A stretch of 10,269 bases of DNA from an uncultured Nitrospinaceae bacterium (GTDB lineage Bacteria > Nitrospinota > Nitrospinia > Nitrospinales > VA-1), in the NCBI GenBank assembly GCA_913043155.1, contig CAJWLY010000036.1, forward strand, positions 1 through 10,269. Reading direction: 5' to 3'. Below the pieces are notes generated by a model. That model made no database searches. It saw only the letters and a list, made by a program, of their open reading frames with translations, and was not told where the DNA came from. Numbering within the stretch: position 1 is the stretch's first letter; the number at the start of each line of letters is the position of its first letter. The translations under genes were made by a program, and so were the position numbers. Positions 7,031-10,269 of this stretch are shown piece after piece.

Positions 7031-7198
7031 TTAAAAATAAGCTCTCACTTTCGTGGCAAAAAACCGGGCGTCAAAACTTTCGACGCCGGCCCATGTTTTC
7101 ACTTCTCCGTAGCACTTGGGGTACCGTCCCTCGTAGGTGCTTTGGCAAACAGTGCAGTACTTACGGTTCCAAAGAACTTTTTGGCCTGCTTCATTCAA
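7031..7198 (-). CDS. Small cysteine-containing hypothetical protein (55 aa, TTG start)
   Basis: An unannotated-looking reading frame filling the gap between yjbQ and dtd. From TTG at 7198 it reads 55 residues to TAA at 7031. AGGTG at 7210-7206, 7 bases ahead, is a well-placed Shine-Dalgarno, and the gene overlaps the last 8 bases of yjbQ. The protein has YCTVC (14-18) and PKC (27-29), a CxxC...PxC pattern like half or most of a zinc ribbon. Next comes YGEVKTWAGVES and a basic-aromatic end, DARFFATKVRAYF. Only three cysteines are visible, so metal binding would need a fourth ligand or a partner. The composition looks like a real protein, with a residue pattern unlike the other two frames on this strand. 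I do not recognise the family. An ATG-started frame of 31 codons at the same place looks less protein-like. Confidence 0.6.
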   Translation of the reverse strand: MNEAGQKVLWNRKYCTVCQSTYEGRYPKCYGEVKTWAGVESFDARFFATKVRAYF

Positions 7199-7619
7199 CC
7201 CCCATCACCTGAACCAGAACCTCGCGTTTTCGAGCCCGGTTATCAAAATCGCAAAGGACGATCTGTTGCCAAGTTCCCAGCTGGAGCTCGCTCCTAATAA
7301 AGGGGACGGTCAAGGAGGCTCCCATCAGGGCCGCACGCACATGAGAGAATCCGTTACCATCGCCCCACCTTGCGTCGTGGGCATAATGGAGATTGACTGA
7401 AGCCTGCCGCTCAATGGCTTTTTTAAGGTCCTCCACCGCTCCCGACTCATATTCGATAGTGGTGATACCGGCCGTAGAACCCGGTACGAAGACCGTCGCG
7501 GTGCCATCGGAAAGCCCGGAGCCCGATACCCCTTGCGCCACCTGACGGGTGACATCCAGAATATCTCCGAATCCGGCCGTCTGCATCTCAAAGGAGCTGG
7601 TTTTAACCTGAAAGGTCAT
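7191..7619 (-). CDS. yjbQ: YjbQ/UPF0047 family protein (putative secondary thiamine-phosphate synthase)
   Basis: 142 residues, the usual family length. Typical features are PGSTAGITTIEYE (46-58), NLHYAHDARWGDGNGFSHVR (76-95) with H78, H81, D82 and H93 as likely metal or active-site residues, ALMGASLTVPFI (97-108), LGTWQQIVLCDFD (114-126) and the closing RKREVLVQVMG. Family members have a single compact cytoplasmic domain; some show weak thiamine-phosphate synthase activity and the name follows from that, but the physiological role is unsettled. No signal peptide or membrane segment is present. ATG at 7619 overlaps the stop of the TerB-like gene (ATGA), so the two are translationally coupled, and its own 3' end overlaps the small cysteine-containing gene. 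The start is fixed by this overlap and by the family-like N-terminus. Confidence 0.93.
   Translation of the reverse strand: MTFQVKTSSFEMQTAGFGDILDVTRQVAQGVSGSGLSDGTATVFVPGSTAGITTIEYESGAVEDLKKAIERQASVNLHYAHDARWGDGNGFSHVRAALMGASLTVPFIRSELQLGTWQQIVLCDFDNRARKREVLVQVMGVE
7206..7210 (-). promoter_or_regulatory. Ribosome binding site supporting a TTG start
   Basis: AGGTG on the minus strand, within the last codons of yjbQ, lies 7 bases before TTG at 7198. It is the main evidence that the small 55-residue frame is translated from a non-ATG codon. Confidence 0.45.
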
Positions 7620-8515
7620 CGCAAGCGAGAGAGGGTTTCCATTTTAGAATCAATAAACGCTTTGTGAGGAATACGCAGAGCCTTGGTGATGCGCCGTATC
7701 TCTTCTGCCTCATCATGAGAGAGTTCCCCGTCGGCCGCAGCTATGACAAACAGACAATCAGTCATCTTCAACCGCTCGTTATAGGTGGCGAGACGATTAA
7801 TTTCGGCGGTCACCTCATGAAAGTCGAACCCACCCTGAGCCTGTTCAGCCACGACTTCGAAGAGCACTTTCAACTCCTTGCCGGTGAAAGAAAAGCGGTC
7901 GGACAAAACTTCCTTTAGGGCTTTCTGTTCCGCCTCGTCAAAATGATCGTCAACGTGGGCAACCGCCGCAAGTAGTGTCCCGAAAAGACAGATAAAATAT
8001 ATCTTATCGTGTGGCACCTCCACTTTAATCCCCCGCCTAGCCATCTTCAATTCAATTTTTTTAAGAACCTTACGTTTGAAATATTTTTCCAGTTCCGGAT
8101 CCTTGTCGCGCGCATGGGCAAAGATGGTTTTGTGAAGCAAATTGCGCATCCTGCCCAGCGACCGTCTGGTTGGAGAGGATTTCTTTAGGAAAGCCTGAAA
8201 CCTACCAACGAGGTCTTTTTCCTCCTCCCCTGCTCGCTTGTCTACCTGCACCATGGTCTCAAGAGCGTGAAGAATTTCCTCTTTCTCCTCTGGGGAACTC
8301 AATTCGGCGATCAGCTGGTAATATAATTCGTCCTGTTCTTTTTTCGAAACCGGTGCCGCCAAATAATATTTTAGTTCTGTGAGTTCGTCCTTATCCAAGT
8401 TGAATTTTCGATAAAAAGATTTGAGAATATTCAATTCCGACTGGGTCACTTCACCGTCAGCCCAAGCGATTGTGGTTAAAACTTTAAGGAACGTGAGTTT
8501 TTTTAAATAAGACAT
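7616..8515 (-). CDS. Tandem TerB-like (tellurite resistance fold) protein
   Basis: 299 residues, all helical and without signal peptide or membrane spans. It appears to hold two TerB-type domains. The first (about 5-115) has IAWADGEVTQSE (16-27) and VQVDKRAGEEEK (89-100). The second (about 170-297) has AHVDDHFDEAEQKAL (186-200) and VIAAADGELSHDEAEEIRRI (257-276). The repeated (A)DGE..xxE and DxxxxxEE motifs are the acidic metal-binding helices of the family. A basic linker (about 113-163) rich in Arg and Lys joins them. TerB-like domains occur in tellurite-resistance operons but also widely in proteins with no tellurite link; no other ter gene is here, so resistance should not be assumed. ATG at 8515 has only a poor Shine-Dalgarno; 59 bases separate it from the lipoprotein gene, and it overlaps yjbQ by 4 bases. 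Confidence 0.85.
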   Translation of the reverse strand: MSYLKKLTFLKVLTTIAWADGEVTQSELNILKSFYRKFNLDKDELTELKYYLAAPVSKKEQDELYYQLIAELSSPEEKEEILHALETMVQVDKRAGEEEKDLVGRFQAFLKKSSPTRRSLGRMRNLLHKTIFAHARDKDPELEKYFKRKVLKKIELKMARRGIKVEVPHDKIYFICLFGTLLAAVAHVDDHFDEAEQKALKEVLSDRFSFTGKELKVLFEVVAEQAQGGFDFHEVTAEINRLATYNERLKMTDCLFVIAAADGELSHDEAEEIRRITKALRIPHKAFIDSKMETLSRLR

Positions 8516-8574
8516 AGTCCGTCTATAAAATTAGAACAGGCCGGGCGAAAGATTTTCTATACATCGGCTCAATA

Positions 8575-9924
8575 TCAGTTGATCTGATTCAACCAAAGCC
8601 GGGGTTTACGAAATCCATCGGTGAACCCGAGCAAATCCAGAAATCCATCTCCGTTAACATCTCCAAAAGTCATTTCTTCAAGGCGGCCCGATGCTGGCAT
8701 TCGTTTATCGGTATCCACACTAAACTTCCAGTTTCCGTGACCGATCAGGAAACGGGGCCCGGTTTCGCTCAGAATGATCGCATCGGGAACGCCGGTTCCG
8801 TTGGCGTCGAGCAGGTAGACGCGGTGTGCAGGTTCGGATGGCAGCTGCGCATGTGGCTTTTTACGAAAACGGCCGCGACCGTCGTTTTCCAGAAAGTAAC
8901 AGGTTTCTCGGGAATGCGCCCGGTATCGTTTTTTAATGGCCCGGTTTATCACCAATAGATCATTGTCTCCGTCGCGGTCAAAATCAGCCCAGTCGGCATG
9001 CGTGCTTTGATCCTGGATCAACGGAAGAAGACGCCTTGTATGGTCCGCAAAACGCCCCACTCCATTATTGATCAACAACCGATTCTGTCCGTTTCCGTAA
9101 ACCAAAAATACGTCCGGAAAGCTGTCCCCATCGTAATCAGCAATGGAGGTTCCAGCGATTCCTGGAGGCAGTTGGGGCCACAAAAGTTCGGTTTCGTCCT
9201 TAAATTCCCCTTTACCATTGCTGATCAGTACCTGTCCCTGCCATTTGTCGAGTTGCCCATCCGCCCGGAGTACCTCCGCTCCAGTAAAAATCAAGTCAAT
9301 ATCCCGATCATGATCCAAATCAACCAGGTCGACGCGGTTGATACCACGACGGACAAAGGGAAGCGAATATTTTTCTCGGGAAAAGAAATAGCCCTTGCCG
9401 TTATTGAATAAAATTTTAGCCGATCCGGCCTCTGTCGGCGGAGTAATTAGAAGCAGATCATCGCTCCGATCCTCATCGAGATCTCCGGCCGTGAGAAAAA
9501 GGATTTCCCTCTCAAACTCCTGTGTCCTACCTCGACTATTACTGTAATCAAAACCTTGCCTGCCACGGTTGAGGAGAATCCAGATTCGAGCTCCTTTTTC
9601 AGGCGCCGAGGAAAACCAAACGAGATCAGATCCTAGATTCCTGTCGGCCTTTAAAAACATCGCCCCCTTAAGTGGGACTGCCGGAAAAGGAAGGTAATGC
9701 TGGGGAGCTTCCTGATAAAATTGTTTATCCGGGTTTTCGGTGACCCTGCGCTTTTGAGTGCAACCGGCGGCAAGACCAAATACTAAAAGTAGGAGAAGTG
9801 CCCTGGTTAAATTTGGATGGCGGGAAATCAGGTTGGGAGACACCGCCCCACAATCCCCAGAAAGCGGCCTTGATTCTGAGAAAAACTTCGCGGACATCAG
9901 TTTTAAGGAATAACAAAATTTCAT
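8575..9924 (-). CDS. FG-GAP/VCBS repeat lipoprotein (seven-blade beta-propeller)
   Basis: 449 residues. RALLLLLVFGLAAGC (41-55) is a type II signal peptide with lipobox LAAGC, so the mature protein should start at lipidated C55 and sit in the envelope. The rest carries seven evenly spaced calcium-type loops of the FG-GAP/VCBS kind, at about 93-101 (degenerate), 148-156, 202-210, 263-271, 314-322, 373-381 and 422-430. Examples are DLDEDRSDD, DLDHDRDID, DYDGDSFPD, DFDRDGDND and DVNGDGFLD; the spacing of about 50-60 residues predicts a complete seven-blade propeller. Such proteins bind ligands or partners on the cell surface; the partner here is unknown. ATG at 9924 gives an unusually long n-region (40 residues before the hydrophobic core). 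An in-frame GTG at 9843, preceded by a G-rich stretch, would give a normal 27-residue signal peptide and may be the true start. Against it, AAAGG does lie upstream of the ATG. Confidence 0.9.
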   Translation of the reverse strand: MKFCYSLKLMSAKFFSESRPLSGDCGAVSPNLISRHPNLTRALLLLLVFGLAAGCTQKRRVTENPDKQFYQEAPQHYLPFPAVPLKGAMFLKADRNLGSDLVWFSSAPEKGARIWILLNRGRQGFDYSNSRGRTQEFEREILFLTAGDLDEDRSDDLLLITPPTEAGSAKILFNNGKGYFFSREKYSLPFVRRGINRVDLVDLDHDRDIDLIFTGAEVLRADGQLDKWQGQVLISNGKGEFKDETELLWPQLPPGIAGTSIADYDGDSFPDVFLVYGNGQNRLLINNGVGRFADHTRRLLPLIQDQSTHADWADFDRDGDNDLLVINRAIKKRYRAHSRETCYFLENDGRGRFRKKPHAQLPSEPAHRVYLLDANGTGVPDAIILSETGPRFLIGHGNWKFSVDTDKRMPASGRLEEMTFGDVNGDGFLDLLGFTDGFRKPRLWLNQIN

Positions 9925-9938
9925 AAAAAAAAACCTTT
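9925..9938 (-). promoter_or_regulatory. AAAGG plus T9 spacer before the lipoprotein ATG
   Basis: On the minus strand AAAGG (9938-9934) is followed by nine T residues and then ATG at 9924. The spacer is a pure homopolymer at the upper limit of useful Shine-Dalgarno spacing. It matters only if the ATG rather than the GTG at 9843 is used. Confidence 0.35.
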
Positions 9939-9981
9939 AACGACCCACCCCTTTAAAGTCATAGAATAAGAAAACATTTAT

Positions 9982-10269
9982 TTAAAAAGAAGCAACCCGG
10001 CTCATATGAGCCCGGGAAGCGCAATATTTCTGTTCAAAAGGGGTCAGATACCCGCAAACCCACTCTCCCTGAAAAGTCTGGCGAAACCCCTCCAGCATCG
10101 CCTGGGAAACTTCTCTGAATGATATTTCTCTCCCAAGGCATTCTGATAAGGTCGTGACCTTCTGCTTGAGGGTTTCAACGGAATTGGAACGCGAATTCGC
10201 GAGGCTGAATTTCAACAGCGAGTGCATGAGAGTCCGATCACAACGGATGAGGATAGACCCGTGTTGGAG
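9982..10269 (-). CDS. C-terminal part of an unidentified protein (5' end outside window)
   Basis: The frame is open from the right edge to TAA at 9982-9984, so the 95 residues seen are the tail of a longer protein rather than a short gene starting at the internal ATG at 10227. The sequence is soluble-looking and largely helical, with stretches such as LMHSLLKFSL, VETLKQKVTTLSECLG and FREVSQAMLEGFRQTF, and ends YCASRAHMSRVASF. There are four cysteines without clear spacing. I do not recognise the family. The last codons overlap a terminator-like hairpin, and the gap to the lipoprotein gene is 57 bases of AT-rich sequence. Confidence 0.55.
   Translation of the reverse strand, partial: LQHGSILIRCDRTLMHSLLKFSLANSRSNSVETLKQKVTTLSECLGREISFREVSQAMLEGFRQTFQGEWVCGYLTPFEQKYCASRAHMSRVASF
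9984..10016 (-). terminator. Intrinsic terminator embedded in the end of a coding region
   Basis: On the minus strand CCCGGGCTC (10016-10008), loop ATAT and GAGCCGGG (10003-9996) make an 8-base-pair, GC-rich stem with one bulged G. TTGCTTCTTTTT follows (9995-9984) and runs into the stop codon. This is a good Rho-independent signal for the gene entering from the right, and it would separate that gene from the lipoprotein operon. Confidence 0.6.

Noticed and set aside
7103..7193. ATG-started 31-codon frame in the yjbQ-dtd gap
   Set aside because: It is shorter, lacks recognisable features, and overlaps the better supported TTG-started cysteine-containing frame.
6632..7297. 221-residue plus-strand frame opposite dtd
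   Set aside because: It is antisense to dtd, the small cysteine-containing gene and yjbQ, whose families are clear; the residue pattern is not protein-like.
8998..9411. 137-residue plus-strand frame
   Set aside because: Antisense shadow of the FG-GAP repeats; their regular Asp/Gly codons leave the opposite strand open.

Overview
The window (about 10.3 kb, roughly even base composition, densely packed genes, no RNA genes, CRISPR or mobile elements seen) looks like ordinary chromosome from a Gram-negative, respiring bacterium. A lipobox lipoprotein, a cleavable signal peptide, complex I subunit NuoN and a DUF4159 + VWA membrane pair fit a Nitrospinota or deltaproteobacteria-like lineage. That placement is inference from gene content only.

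Left part (1-2818, minus strand): a two-gene, translationally coupled unit. A secreted or envelope DUF4159 protein is followed, with a 4-base ATGA overlap, by a large membrane-anchored protein joining a VWA domain to a glutamine-amidotransferase-like domain. The second gene runs off the left edge. Such pairs normally sit in MoxR/BatA-type operons; the ATPase and DUF58 genes are not in view.

Middle part (2912-6461, plus strand): a class V aminotransferase of the 2-aminoethylphosphonate:pyruvate transaminase (PhnW-like) type is followed 4 bases later by an unrecognised 219-residue protein. A 210-base gap holding hairpins and a possible promoter precedes a stand-alone nuoN, the antiporter-like proton-pumping subunit of NADH dehydrogenase I. 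No other nuo gene is visible.

Right part (6566-10269, minus strand, convergent with nuoN): transcription runs right to left through a seven-blade FG-GAP/VCBS lipoprotein, a double TerB-like protein, a YjbQ/UPF0047 protein, a small TTG-started cysteine-containing protein of 55 residues, and D-aminoacyl-tRNA deacylase (dtd). The last four genes overlap or nearly touch, so they are likely one operon; it ends at a probable terminator between dtd and nuoN. At the far right the 3' end of another minus-strand gene enters the window, with a terminator-like hairpin inside its last codons.

The least expected items are the small cysteine-containing gene between yjbQ and dtd, the unknown partner of the PhnW-like enzyme, the isolated nuoN, and the terminator embedded in coding sequence at the right edge. 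I found no convincing new multi-gene system.
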